NCBI GenBank assembly: GCA_014859835.1
Contig: JACZKW010000104.1
Span: forward strand, 52,326-116,325
DNA: 64,000 nt
Direction of reading: 5' to 3'
DNA from: UBA9653 sp014859835
GTDB taxonomy: Archaea > Thermoplasmatota > Thermoplasmata > UBA10834
Below, in pieces: positions 42,918-50,719 of this stretch. Under the pieces are notes generated by a model, which saw only the letters and a program-made list of their open reading frames with translations, made no database searches and was not told the DNA's origin. Position 1 is the stretch's first letter; the number at the start of each line of letters is the position of its first letter. The position numbers and the translations under genes are program-made.

Positions 42918-43562
42918 TCATCTTGTTCTGAGCCGGCGAGTGCGTTGACGATTCTCGACAGTCCCACTTTCACGAGCCGCGCAAGTCAGGGCAAACGGAA
43001 CCTCGCGATACCCCTGGTTAGAGAGCTTGAATACCTTGATATCGGCATTTATCGGATCAACTACAAGCGCAGAATGGAAAGGCTGGTCGAACATGGTCTT
43101 TTGCGTGTAGAGGTCCGTCTTTGAAAGGAAACACGTGTGTCCAGGATGGGAATGGTACCAGCCGACTATGACATAATCGAATCCTGATCGATCGAGTTCG
43201 CCGAAGAGTCGCGGAAGCGCCCTGTGGTCAAACCTGACCTTCGCGGTTGTGTTCTTCAGAGAGGTTGTGCCGATATCCCAGACGATCGTGTACGTCTCAC
43301 CTCTCCAAGAACACACCTCGCCCAACATGAACCCCATCACCTCGAGTCTCTTTGGAGCCGATTCCTCCGCTTGGGACACGATCTTGCAGTTCGCAGCTTC
43401 GGACAAGTACACCTCAAAAGTTGGCCCAGATTCAAGGACTCGATGGAATACAGAAAGGGATTCCTCAGATAACCAATCATGAGGACCAATGCTGTCAACT
43501 GACGGCGGCGCCGTCTTTGAGATCTTGAGCTGGATCTCGCTAACGATCCTGGGTCTAGGCAT
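42918..43562 (-). CDS. Rpn11-like JAMM/MPN+ metalloprotease
   Basis: A 214-aa isopeptidase candidate that would remove a conjugated ubiquitin-like tag. The JAMM motif is complete: Glu74 (in EVMGFMLGE), H137-S-H139-P, Ser147 and Asp150. The stretch VGWYHSHPGH, the KTDLYTQ block and ALVVDPI are very close to eukaryotic proteasome-lid Rpn11 and CSN5, closer than to generic bacterial JAB proteins. About 60 extra N-terminal residues and a basic C-tail are lineage-specific. Its start overlaps the E2 gene by 8 bp. Last gene of the E1-Ubl-E2-JAMM operon. Since the Ubl ends in Gly-Gly already, deconjugation rather than precursor maturation is the likelier job. Confidence 0.9.
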   Translation of the reverse strand: MPRPRIVSEIQLKISKTAPPSVDSIGPHDWLSEESLSVFHRVLESGPTFEVYLSEAANCKIVSQAEESAPKRLEVMGFMLGEVCSWRGETYTIVWDIGTTSLKNTTAKVRFDHRALPRLFGELDRSGFDYVIVGWYHSHPGHTCFLSKTDLYTQKTMFDQPFHSALVVDPINADIKVFKLSNQGYREVPFALTCAARESGTVENRQRTRRLRTR

Positions 43563-44076
43563 CGGAACCCCCTACGATCCTGATTCTGCGGTCCGTCTGA
43601 TCCATCACCGTAGGAGGCTGATATCTCATACGATTGAAGTATGCAGCGGCCCGAGTACATGTGTCGCACCCGAACGGGTTTCTAGGATTCGGATTAACCA
43701 GAAGCGACTCGATGCCCCTTATGAATGTGGCCAAGGTCGAGCTGAAATCCCATTTCTCCAGCAATCTCGTACATACATAACCGCCGTCCTCGGGAGGCAT
43801 TATGTTCGGATGGAATATGGGAGTCTGCCACTTGACGATCGGTTTCTCGACTGGATACTCCTCACTTATCAGAATCGCGATTTTGTGGACGAACCTGTGC
43901 ACGATCTTGTTCTCCTCCCATGTAGGGCCTGGCACGCGGAGCATGTGCACGTTGATCAGGATGGGGAAGGAGGTAAGGGTCGGGTCAGAGACGGTGATAT
44001 GGTGTCTGAGCTCACGCTGACATATCTCTATCTCGTTTTTCAAACGCTTTCTGAGCACATCCACCGGAAGAGACAT
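43555..44076 (-). CDS. E2-like ubiquitin-conjugating enzyme
   Basis: A 173-aa UBC-fold protein. EYPVEKPIVKW leads into HPN (89-91), and Cys102 in GGYVC is the expected thioester cysteine, followed by W109 and the NPNPRNPF segment, all in E2 order. A small insertion puts Cys102 11 residues after the Asn rather than about 8. A CDTC pair at 137-140 is extra and may bind metal. It starts 5 bp after the Ubl stop and overlaps the JAMM gene. It would accept the tag from the E1 and pass it to lysines, possibly with no E3. Confidence 0.88.
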   Translation of the reverse strand: MSLPVDVLRKRLKNEIEICQRELRHHITVSDPTLTSFPILINVHMLRVPGPTWEENKIVHRFVHKIAILISEEYPVEKPIVKWQTPIFHPNIMPPEDGGYVCTRLLEKWDFSSTLATFIRGIESLLVNPNPRNPFGCDTCTRAAAYFNRMRYQPPTVMDQTDRRIRIVGGSDA

Positions 44077-44081
44077 CCCGA

Positions 44082-44270
44082 CTATCCGCCTTCAGGATCT
44101 GGAATGAGTTCCAGCACATCTTCGGCAATTATCCCGGAATCCTTTATCGAGGAACCACCGCGAAGAACCTTCTTGCCTTTCCTTAGGACATATGCGCCCA
44201 TGTCCTTGTTCCAAAAGGTGGCGGCACTCTCGATGATCTCATCGACGGTATTGTCACCCTCCAGCTCCAT
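44082..44270 (-). CDS. Ubiquitin-like protein with C-terminal Gly-Gly
   Basis: The ORF from ATG 44270 gives 62 aa ending DPEGG, with no residues after Gly-Gly. Position between E1 and E2 and the grasp-type pattern of strands mark it as the conjugated tag. The same frame stays open upstream for about 20 codons (to 44327), encoding TFRLKVKNAETGAAVE, a convincing first beta-hairpin of a ubiquitin fold. That extension has no ATG, GTG or TTG, only CTG (44321) or ATC (44327). The full domain would be about 79-81 aa, close to ubiquitin at 76. Starting at 44270 would remove the first strand, so a rare start codon or a frameshift from ATG 44355 is suspected. Stop TAG lies 5 bp before the E2 gene. Confidence 0.8.
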   Translation of the reverse strand: MELEGDNTVDEIIESAATFWNKDMGAYVLRKGKKVLRGGSSIKDSGIIAEDVLELIPDPEGG

Positions 44271-44351
44271 CTCGACTGCAGCACCGGTCTCTGCATTCTT
44301 AACTTTGAGTCTGAAAGTCAGAAAGATCGCCTATACGACTGACGGCTGTTG

Positions 44352-44362
44352 ACATTATATCG
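44352..44362 (-). promoter_or_regulatory. TATA-like element before the Ubl gene
   Basis: ACGATATAATG on the - strand, in the 66-bp space between the E1 stop and the Ubl frame, predicts transcription near 44331, only a few bases before the non-standard CTG/ATC candidates. It would allow the tag to be made in excess of the E1 from its own leaderless transcript. Confidence 0.4.
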
Positions 44363-44393
44363 TTTTCGGATACCTGTAGCAACACCGGAGGCC

Positions 44394-45176
44394 TCAGTGA
44401 TTCGGACAAAGCGGATCGATATCGAATTCCAGCTCTTCTGAGACATTCCTCTGACCGTCGTAGAAGAAGGCATTTGACAGCATCATATCAGCCCTACCGG
44501 ATACGAACTTCAGGCACTCCCTGACCATGATAGCCGATATGACACTCGTAGTCGTGATCTCGGCTGGAAGTCGAGGTTCATGGAATACCACATCCTTCCC
44601 AGTACAGCTGAATCGAAGGTTCGCAACCTTCGCATGTGATCGGTTCATGCCGCATTGGATGCATGCGCCATTCGGGGGATTGGCAACGAAGACTCGGCCA
44701 ACGAACCCCTCCATTCCGCCATCGATCAGTGTCTTCCCGAATCGATATGATCGTGAATTCACATGGAGCCGAGTAGGGATATTGTCAAGACAACCAAGTA
44801 TGATGTCGTGGACCCTATACAGCCCTTCATCCAATTCCTCGATCATGGATGAGACCGATTCGACATTGGCATGCTCAGAGAGGGCATTCATTCCACGGGC
44901 GACCACTTCGGCTTTGGGACTCCTTCTGGAAACGTCCTCTCGTGAGAAGAAGAGACATCTGTTCAGGTTCGAGCCCATGACGTGGTCCATATCGACAACT
45001 GTCACATAACGAAAGCCTGAGAGGACCAGGTTCTTCCCGACCTCGTTTCCCAAAGCACCTGCGCCAACCATCAGAACCTTGGTTCTGAACACCGCGTCGA
45101 GGTCAAGCCATCCTATCCGACGAGCTCTGTCGAAGGGCTCGTCATCTACCGCGCCTATCCTAAGCTGTTCCTCCAT
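44394..45176 (-). CDS. E1-like ubiquitin-activating enzyme (ThiF/UBA fold)
   Basis: A 260-aa adenylating enzyme. The ATP loop is GAGALG (38-43) with the D62-x-D64 pair, the arginine finger region SNLNR (69-73), K88 and D131 in LDN. The candidate catalytic Cys is C191 in SCTG, matching the CT motif of E1 enzymes. One zinc pair is C172/C175; the second pair appears to be C257/H260 at the very C-terminus rather than Cys-Cys. Wording such as NLVLSGF and CLDNIPTRLHVN is close to eukaryotic UBA2/UBA3. TATA-like CCTTTAATTCC near 45206 gives a leader of about 5 nt. First gene of the operon. Confidence 0.9.
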   Translation of the reverse strand: MEEQLRIGAVDDEPFDRARRIGWLDLDAVFRTKVLMVGAGALGNEVGKNLVLSGFRYVTVVDMDHVMGSNLNRCLFFSREDVSRRSPKAEVVARGMNALSEHANVESVSSMIEELDEGLYRVHDIILGCLDNIPTRLHVNSRSYRFGKTLIDGGMEGFVGRVFVANPPNGACIQCGMNRSHAKVANLRFSCTGKDVVFHEPRLPAEITTTSVISAIMVRECLKFVSGRADMMLSNAFFYDGQRNVSEELEFDIDPLCPNH

Positions 45177-45215
45177 CGGTCAGTGGTAAGGTCCGAAATG
45201 GAATTAAAGGTTGCC

Positions 45216-46334
45216 TCAATCCCAGGTCAGCTTCCCCTTGCGCATCAGTTCGGTCTCTCGTCCCGAAGCGGACACTGCAGTTATCGTTGGGGCTTTGACC
45301 AGGCCGTCCAAATGGATCAGGGAATCCGCGTCGCCATCATAGTTGCTCCCAACTGCGAAGTGGCATGTGCCATAGACCTTCTCGTCCTCGAGCATGTTTG
45401 CGACAATCCTAGCTTTCCTGTTGAGACCGATGCCCAGTTCACCGATGCTCTCTGTGTTCTTGATGTAACTCTCGACCTCTGAAGATTTCAACAGACCGTC
45501 ATTGCCCATCGAGCGGGCCTTTCTCTTGGCGATCCTAATCGAGTTCCTCAGAGCATTGGCCTCCTTCGTGCCAGTTATCTTCGTTATGTATCCATCCTTG
45601 ATGTGAGCAACGATGGGATCGCGTATCACGATCTCTCCATCGTTGAGGACGATGGACCCGTCGAATGCGATTACGCCATTGGTGGTGCCCAATGCGGGAG
45701 AGACATAGACTTCGCCCGAGGGGATATTCCCACCGCGACCCTTCTTCCTGAAATCCCCGTCATCCATCTTGGCGATGCGGCCCTTCAACCCGATCACAAG
45801 ATCGGTTCCCCCTGGAGCGGTAACCCTGACTGTTTCGGAACCTTTGAGAATCGCGCATATCCTTTTGCAATCCTTCCTCAGACGAGTGTAATCGATCGGG
45901 ACTGTTCGTCTGAACATGTCGCGGGTGATACCAGGTGACCAGAAGGCCCTAGCCTTCTCCTCCTCGTAGAGCATTTCGAAAATGTCATTGTACTTCCTCT
46001 TCCCAGTATATCCTTCGAGAAGGCCGTGCTTATCCTTCCCGAACCGGTCCTTGCTTATCGACAGGATCACATCAGGCTCCGAAGACATCGCTGTGATGAC
46101 ATCCTTCTCCGCGAAGTCGAACTGACCCTTCTCCCTCTGGAACATCAGGACAGGCTTGGCCTTGACATTCATCGCTGCATCGAAGATCGCCATCGATATC
46201 TCGCGAACATCCTTGTTCGGGTTCGATATTATCAGAATCCGCTCGTCCTTCTTCAGAGCTAGGACATCCTTGACCGCAGCTTTCGCGCCCACTGCCAGAG
46301 AACGATCGTACCCTCTGCCTTCTGAGAATTGCAT
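45216..46334 (-). CDS. M29-like aminopeptidase
   Basis: A 372-aa protein resembling the thermophilic AmpS/M29 metallo-aminopeptidases. It has an N-terminal Rossmann-like half and a C-terminal half with GGNIPSGEVYVSP, where the Glu of PSGE is a metal ligand, and EDEKVYGTCHFAVGSNYDGDADS, where further Glu, His and Asp ligands lie. It lies 39 bp upstream of the E1 gene on the same strand, so peptide trimming after proteasomal breakdown is an attractive but unproven link. Confidence 0.8.
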   Translation of the reverse strand: MQFSEGRGYDRSLAVGAKAAVKDVLALKKDERILIISNPNKDVREISMAIFDAAMNVKAKPVLMFQREKGQFDFAEKDVITAMSSEPDVILSISKDRFGKDKHGLLEGYTGKRKYNDIFEMLYEEEKARAFWSPGITRDMFRRTVPIDYTRLRKDCKRICAILKGSETVRVTAPGGTDLVIGLKGRIAKMDDGDFRKKGRGGNIPSGEVYVSPALGTTNGVIAFDGSIVLNDGEIVIRDPIVAHIKDGYITKITGTKEANALRNSIRIAKRKARSMGNDGLLKSSEVESYIKNTESIGELGIGLNRKARIVANMLEDEKVYGTCHFAVGSNYDGDADSLIHLDGLVKAPTITAVSASGRETELMRKGKLTWD

Positions 46335-46380
46335 GCCCTCACACCTTCGGGGGTGATTCTGCTACATCCCACTTAAGTCT

Positions 46381-47838
46381 TCAGTCGAGATAGTTCACCT
46401 TAACGGGACGAACGCCTGCCATTTCATCGTATTTCGATAGGAGTGCGATTATCTGCTCCTTGACTGATCGCTCGACCCCCATCGGCTCGTGCTCTTTTAG
46501 GATTCTCCGCGCTTCGTTCCTCGCAGCGACTCTGAGAGGTTCCGTGTCCGAACCTATTATCGACGGAAGCATGGCGATCTTAGGTAGGAGCATCTCCTTC
46601 CGGAAATTGCGCAGGGTGTGCGGATCCTTCATGAAATAGCCGCCTGGACCGACTCTCGATATGACATCGAAACCCAATGTGCTGTCGGATACCTCTACCC
46701 CTCTCCAAGCGCGCAGGACGTTCCTCCACAACTCGCAATCCATCACGATCTGCTCGACCGACTCGACTCCAGAGCGCTCGAAACCGCCGATCCCGACGAT
46801 CTGATCGGCCCCGGCCATCGCGGGAAGGAGACTGCTGATCGCCTTCTGGTATCCGATCTCGTAGCCAGGCACACAGCCTGACGCCGCAGTCCCGCCCACT
46901 TGTGAAGGCAGACCGTATCTGCGGGCCATCTGACAGCCAGCAGCGTTGATCAAAGCACCTTCGGTCGAGCCGGACAGGAAGACGCCAGTCTTCATGTCCA
47001 TCGGTCCAGACTCTGAGCTGTAGAGGATTGGCGCACCAGACTTTGCCAGCTCCGATATGACTGCGCCCGCGAGGTTCTCAGCGTTGACGAGCGAGATCGT
47101 ACCTGCAAGCGTCACTGGTGCCACGGAGCCTGATATGGCCATGGACAGGTGGACGACTGGAAGGCCCGCCTTTGCGAACTCGACGACAGCATCGATATCG
47201 CCCTCCTCGTATCTGAGCGGGGTTATGGGCGTGTGCGTGATCGAGATTATCGGCCTCTTGGCGAGTCCCTCCTCGGAACCGACTATCGCAGCGGCCGCCT
47301 CTATCTGGAACCTGGCGTCCTCGATGGAACCCGCACCGTGCTGAATGTGTTTTCCAGTGTTGAATATCGATGCGACGAATTCGTGATTGTTGGAAACATC
47401 TGGTGGCAAATCTGTGGCGACGACTTCTGGCCAATATAGATCCACTTCGGGCATGGCATCGCATACACGCGTGAGGTCGATCAGATCCCTCATAGTAGCT
47501 TTGCGCCTCTTCTGGGTATCCATGTCCCAGACATCGGTCGGCTGTCCGTCATTAACGCCATATATCCTATCCGTTGCCGGAAGTCTCAGGTCCCGTCTCT
47601 TGTCTCTACCACACATCGTGAATTCCTTAGGGGCCTTGGACAACGCCTCCTTGACCATCGCCTCCGATATCTTCACGATCTGTGCATTCTCATCCACGAT
47701 CCCCCCGGCGTCCTTCAACATCTTGAGAACCTTGGGGCTCGTCACCTTAATCCCCACATTCTCCAGTATCTTGATCGATTCCAGGTGCACTGCATCTTCC
47801 TGTTCAGAATTCAATGGATCGTAGACAGCCTTGGCCAA
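46381..47838 (-). CDS. MttB-family methyltransferase without pyrrolysine
   Basis: A 485-aa TIM-barrel protein of the trimethylamine methyltransferase superfamily. Recognisable are IKILENVGI, GRDKRRDLRLP, HTPITPL and the late GVESVEQIVMDCELW block. The frame has no in-frame TAG, so this is a non-Pyl member; such relatives demethylate quaternary amines such as glycine betaine. No corrinoid protein gene is adjacent. TTG 47838 lies about 36 bp after CCATAAAAAAC read on the - strand as a TATA box; TTG 47901 is a longer alternative. Confidence 0.82.
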   Translation of the reverse strand: MAKAVYDPLNSEQEDAVHLESIKILENVGIKVTSPKVLKMLKDAGGIVDENAQIVKISEAMVKEALSKAPKEFTMCGRDKRRDLRLPATDRIYGVNDGQPTDVWDMDTQKRRKATMRDLIDLTRVCDAMPEVDLYWPEVVATDLPPDVSNNHEFVASIFNTGKHIQHGAGSIEDARFQIEAAAAIVGSEEGLAKRPIISITHTPITPLRYEEGDIDAVVEFAKAGLPVVHLSMAISGSVAPVTLAGTISLVNAENLAGAVISELAKSGAPILYSSESGPMDMKTGVFLSGSTEGALINAAGCQMARRYGLPSQVGGTAASGCVPGYEIGYQKAISSLLPAMAGADQIVGIGGFERSGVESVEQIVMDCELWRNVLRAWRGVEVSDSTLGFDVISRVGPGGYFMKDPHTLRNFRKEMLLPKIAMLPSIIGSDTEPLRVAARNEARRILKEHEPMGVERSVKEQIIALLSKYDEMAGVRPVKVNYLD

Positions 47839-47933
47839 CCTATCATCCTGAGGGTGAAACCTATTACTGCCATAAAAAACCCGAAGTCGCTGACGAGACA
47901 AGATAGATCATATCAGTCAGACCGGCAGACAGA

Positions 47934-48422
47934 TCATTCCTTCGAACGGAACCTCTCGATTGCTTTCTCCTCGAGCCGCCTGGACCGTCTAGCGAACGAT
48001 TCCTTATTCCTGCGGACATCCTCGTCGGTCTCCAGCACCAGTTGAGGTACGGAGACAGGCCTGCCATCGGAATCGAGGGCAACCACGGTCAGATAGGAAG
48101 AACCCGTGTGCCTTGTCTCCCCTGTCCTCGGATCCATGGCTTCCACACGGACTCCGACCTCCATTGACGAGTGCCAGACAGCGTTCACGTTCGCCTTCAG
48201 TGTGAGAAGGTCACCGACATGAACTGGAGACAGGAAGGACATTCGGTCCACGGATGCCGTGACGACGTTGGTGCGAGTATGCCTCGTGGCTGCTACATAG
48301 GCTATCTCATCGACCATCTTCAGGATGGTGCCGCCGAACACATTCCCGGCGACGTTGGCATCCTGTGGCATCATCACCCTGGCGACCATCGTCTTTGATT
48401 CAGAGACCGTCCGTTCATCCAT
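47934..48422 (-). CDS. Hotdog-fold acyl-CoA thioesterase
   Basis: A 162-aa thioesterase of the YciA/acyl-CoA hydrolase group. Key parts are MMPQDANVAGNVFGG, with the catalytic Asp/Asn region, then IAYVAATRHT, and FLSPVHVGD. The tail is rich in Arg and Glu. ATG 48422 follows AGGTGTC; a GTG at 48461 overlaps the upstream stop as GTGA and is possible. The substrate chain length is unknown. Confidence 0.88.
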   Translation of the reverse strand: MDERTVSESKTMVARVMMPQDANVAGNVFGGTILKMVDEIAYVAATRHTRTNVVTASVDRMSFLSPVHVGDLLTLKANVNAVWHSSMEVGVRVEAMDPRTGETRHTGSSYLTVVALDSDGRPVSVPQLVLETDEDVRRNKESFARRSRRLEEKAIERFRSKE

Positions 48423-48457
48423 TAGCGACACCTGGTTCCCAATTTCTTCCGATCCAA

Positions 48458-49408
48458 TCACTGAACTGGGGGAGCAGGTGGCGGTGGGGGCATCGGCTGT
48501 TGCGGCTGCTGCGGAATCCGCTTCTTCCGCATCGTGAGGAGCACGACCGCGACGATAGCTACCAAGGCCACTGCAACACCTACAACGACCAGGATCATCA
48601 ACACTTGCGAAGCGGAGGCGTACTTATATTCCTTCAATTCGAGAACAACTGATGGTGTGCTGTCTCCCATTTCATAGTTCGCGATCTTGACGTAGTAGCC
48701 CACCTCATCGCAGTACCATCTGACTTCGTAGCTGTCATCTGATTCATCCATGATGGTTATCTTCAGACAGTCGAATGTGCCCGCGTCGGTTGTCAGTGAC
48801 TCCTCGGCGACTGCGATCGTGAACGAATAGGTTTTCTCATCCGAATCAGAAGATGTGGATGTCATCGTCCCATCCTCCCACTCGGTATAAGTCGTGGTCT
48901 CGACGACCGTCTCGCTCCATGAATCGCCGACGCCCATCTCATCTGGCACCAATCCGGTCCCGATCGGAGGTGATGCTGTGGAGACATCCTGCGTTTCCAT
49001 CCTGATCGTGAGCTCAACCTGGTTCATGACCGCTGTTGAGTTGATCCAGATGTACATGTCGTCCTTTACGGTCGCCAGTCCATCCTTTAGCTCGTATGTG
49101 AATCCTGAATAGACCATAGATACGGTGGTGTTCACTCCCCAGACCTCACCGCTTCCAGAGATGCTCCCTGAATATTGGAGCACATCAACGACGTAGGAAT
49201 CGCTTCCGACCGTCAGTGTGTCCTCGTCCACGACCGTGAGAGTCATGTCACCAACGACATCAAAGTCGTCGATGTCCACGGACATTTCATATGTCCAGTA
49301 ATCCCCGTTCGACCGATCGAGCGCGGCGGCCGGAACGGAGGCAGCACAGAATGCGAGAGACAATACGATTGCGAATATACACCCAGCATACCCTCTAGAA
49401 ATCCTCAT
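48458..49408 (-). CDS. Secreted membrane-anchored protein with Pro-rich tail
   Basis: A 316-aa protein. A signal peptide occupies about residues 5-30, then a beta-rich ectodomain with repeated Thr/Ser/Asp stretches (about 35-265), a membrane helix (about 270-295) and a short cytosolic tail made almost only of Pro and Gln ending PPPAPPVQ. No enzyme motif is seen. ATG 49408 begins just before the signal peptide; the ORF to 49444 adds only a few residues. It is coupled to the thioesterase gene. Confidence 0.72.
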   Translation of the reverse strand: MRISRGYAGCIFAIVLSLAFCAASVPAAALDRSNGDYWTYEMSVDIDDFDVVGDMTLTVVDEDTLTVGSDSYVVDVLQYSGSISGSGEVWGVNTTVSMVYSGFTYELKDGLATVKDDMYIWINSTAVMNQVELTIRMETQDVSTASPPIGTGLVPDEMGVGDSWSETVVETTTYTEWEDGTMTSTSSDSDEKTYSFTIAVAEESLTTDAGTFDCLKITIMDESDDSYEVRWYCDEVGYYVKIANYEMGDSTPSVVLELKEYKYASASQVLMILVVVGVAVALVAIVAVVLLTMRKKRIPQQPQQPMPPPPPAPPVQ

Positions 49409-49549
49409 CCAAATCCCATCCAACAAGCTTCTTACCGGTAACATGGAGCAGCATCAGGTGGTAAAAACCTTTTGTTTTGATTCATATGAGCGGACAAAGC
49501 CACGGGAAAGCATATATTGCCGGATACTGTAACCATCGCCAGTGGCCGC

Positions 49550-50668
49550 ATGAACGGGGAATTCGTCGTCACGCCCTATGGAGTGACCGGAGATGTCGAT
49601 TACGACCAGCTGATCGAGAAATTCGGCACCAGAAGGATTGACAGGACACTCCTTGACAGGATAGGCACATACGGGCCAGTGCACCACATGCTCAGGAGAG
49701 ATGTGTTCTATTCTCACAGGGATCTTGAATGGGTCCTCAACGAGTACGACAAAGGGAACAGATTCACGCTCTATACTGGCCGCGGTCCATCGGGCCCGAT
49801 CCATCTGGGGCACCTCATGCCATGGTCGTTCGCCAAGTATCTTCAGGATATCTTCAAGGTGAAACTGTGGTTCCAGCTAACGGATGATGAGAAGTTCCTG
49901 TACTACGACAATCTCACGCTCGAAGAGACGAAGAGGTGGGGGATGGAGAATGCACTGGATATCATCGCCCTGGGGTTCGATCCGAAACTGACGAACATGT
50001 TCCTGGACACGGAATACATCAAGACCATGTATCCGACGGCCGTCAGGGCGGCCAAGAAGATCAATTTCTCCACGATCAAAGCGGTCTTCGGCTTCGACAA
50101 TTCCAATAATATCGGGAGCATATTCTTCACGAGCATACAGACGGTCCCCTGCTTCCTCGAATCGATCGAGCAGGGCAGGAAGGTGCCGTGCCTGATCCCG
50201 TGCGGGATAGACCAGGACCCTCATTTCAGGATAACCAGGGACATCGCAGAGGGATTGGGATACTACAAACCAGCACTGATACATGCCAAGCTGATGCCTT
50301 CGCTCGCGGGTTCGGAGAAGATGTCGACCTCATCGAAGACGGATACGACGATCTTCACCGTCGATGACAAGAAGACCGTGAAGAGGAAGATAATGAGCGC
50401 GTTCACCGGAGGCAGAGTATCGGTGGACGAGCAGAGGAAACTCGGTGGGTCTCCAGAGATTTGCTCAGTCTACCAATACCAATCATACTTTTTCGAGCCG
50501 GATGATGATAAGCTTAAGCAGTTGTTCGAACATTGCAAGTCGGGGAAGATACTCTGCGGAGAGTGCAAGGGAATCCTGTTCGAGAAGGTTTGGAAATTCC
50601 TCGAGAATCATCAGGCCAAGAGGGAAGCGGCTAAGGAGATAGTCGATCAGTTCTTTGTGCGCGACTGA
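49550..50668 (+). CDS. trpS: Tryptophanyl-tRNA synthetase
   Basis: A 372-aa class I synthetase of the archaeal/eukaryotic type. The HIGH-type motif is HLGH (85-88) and the KMSKS-type motif is KMSTS (257-261). GRGPSGPIHLGH and GIDQDPHFR are family blocks. The TATA element GCATATATTG (near 49512) is about 38 bp before ATG 49550; the TTG at 49517 would lie at the promoter and is rejected. Confidence 0.95.
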   Translation: MNGEFVVTPYGVTGDVDYDQLIEKFGTRRIDRTLLDRIGTYGPVHHMLRRDVFYSHRDLEWVLNEYDKGNRFTLYTGRGPSGPIHLGHLMPWSFAKYLQDIFKVKLWFQLTDDEKFLYYDNLTLEETKRWGMENALDIIALGFDPKLTNMFLDTEYIKTMYPTAVRAAKKINFSTIKAVFGFDNSNNIGSIFFTSIQTVPCFLESIEQGRKVPCLIPCGIDQDPHFRITRDIAEGLGYYKPALIHAKLMPSLAGSEKMSTSSKTDTTIFTVDDKKTVKRKIMSAFTGGRVSVDEQRKLGGSPEICSVYQYQSYFFEPDDDKLKQLFEHCKSGKILCGECKGILFEKVWKFLENHQAKREAAKEIVDQFFVRD

Positions 50669-50719
50669 TGGGACAATGATGATTACCGATGGAGTCGATT
50701 CGCTATCAGGGTATTCGCT

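Noticed and set aside
46381..47838. Pyrrolysine-containing MttB
   Set aside because: The reading frame contains no internal TAG.
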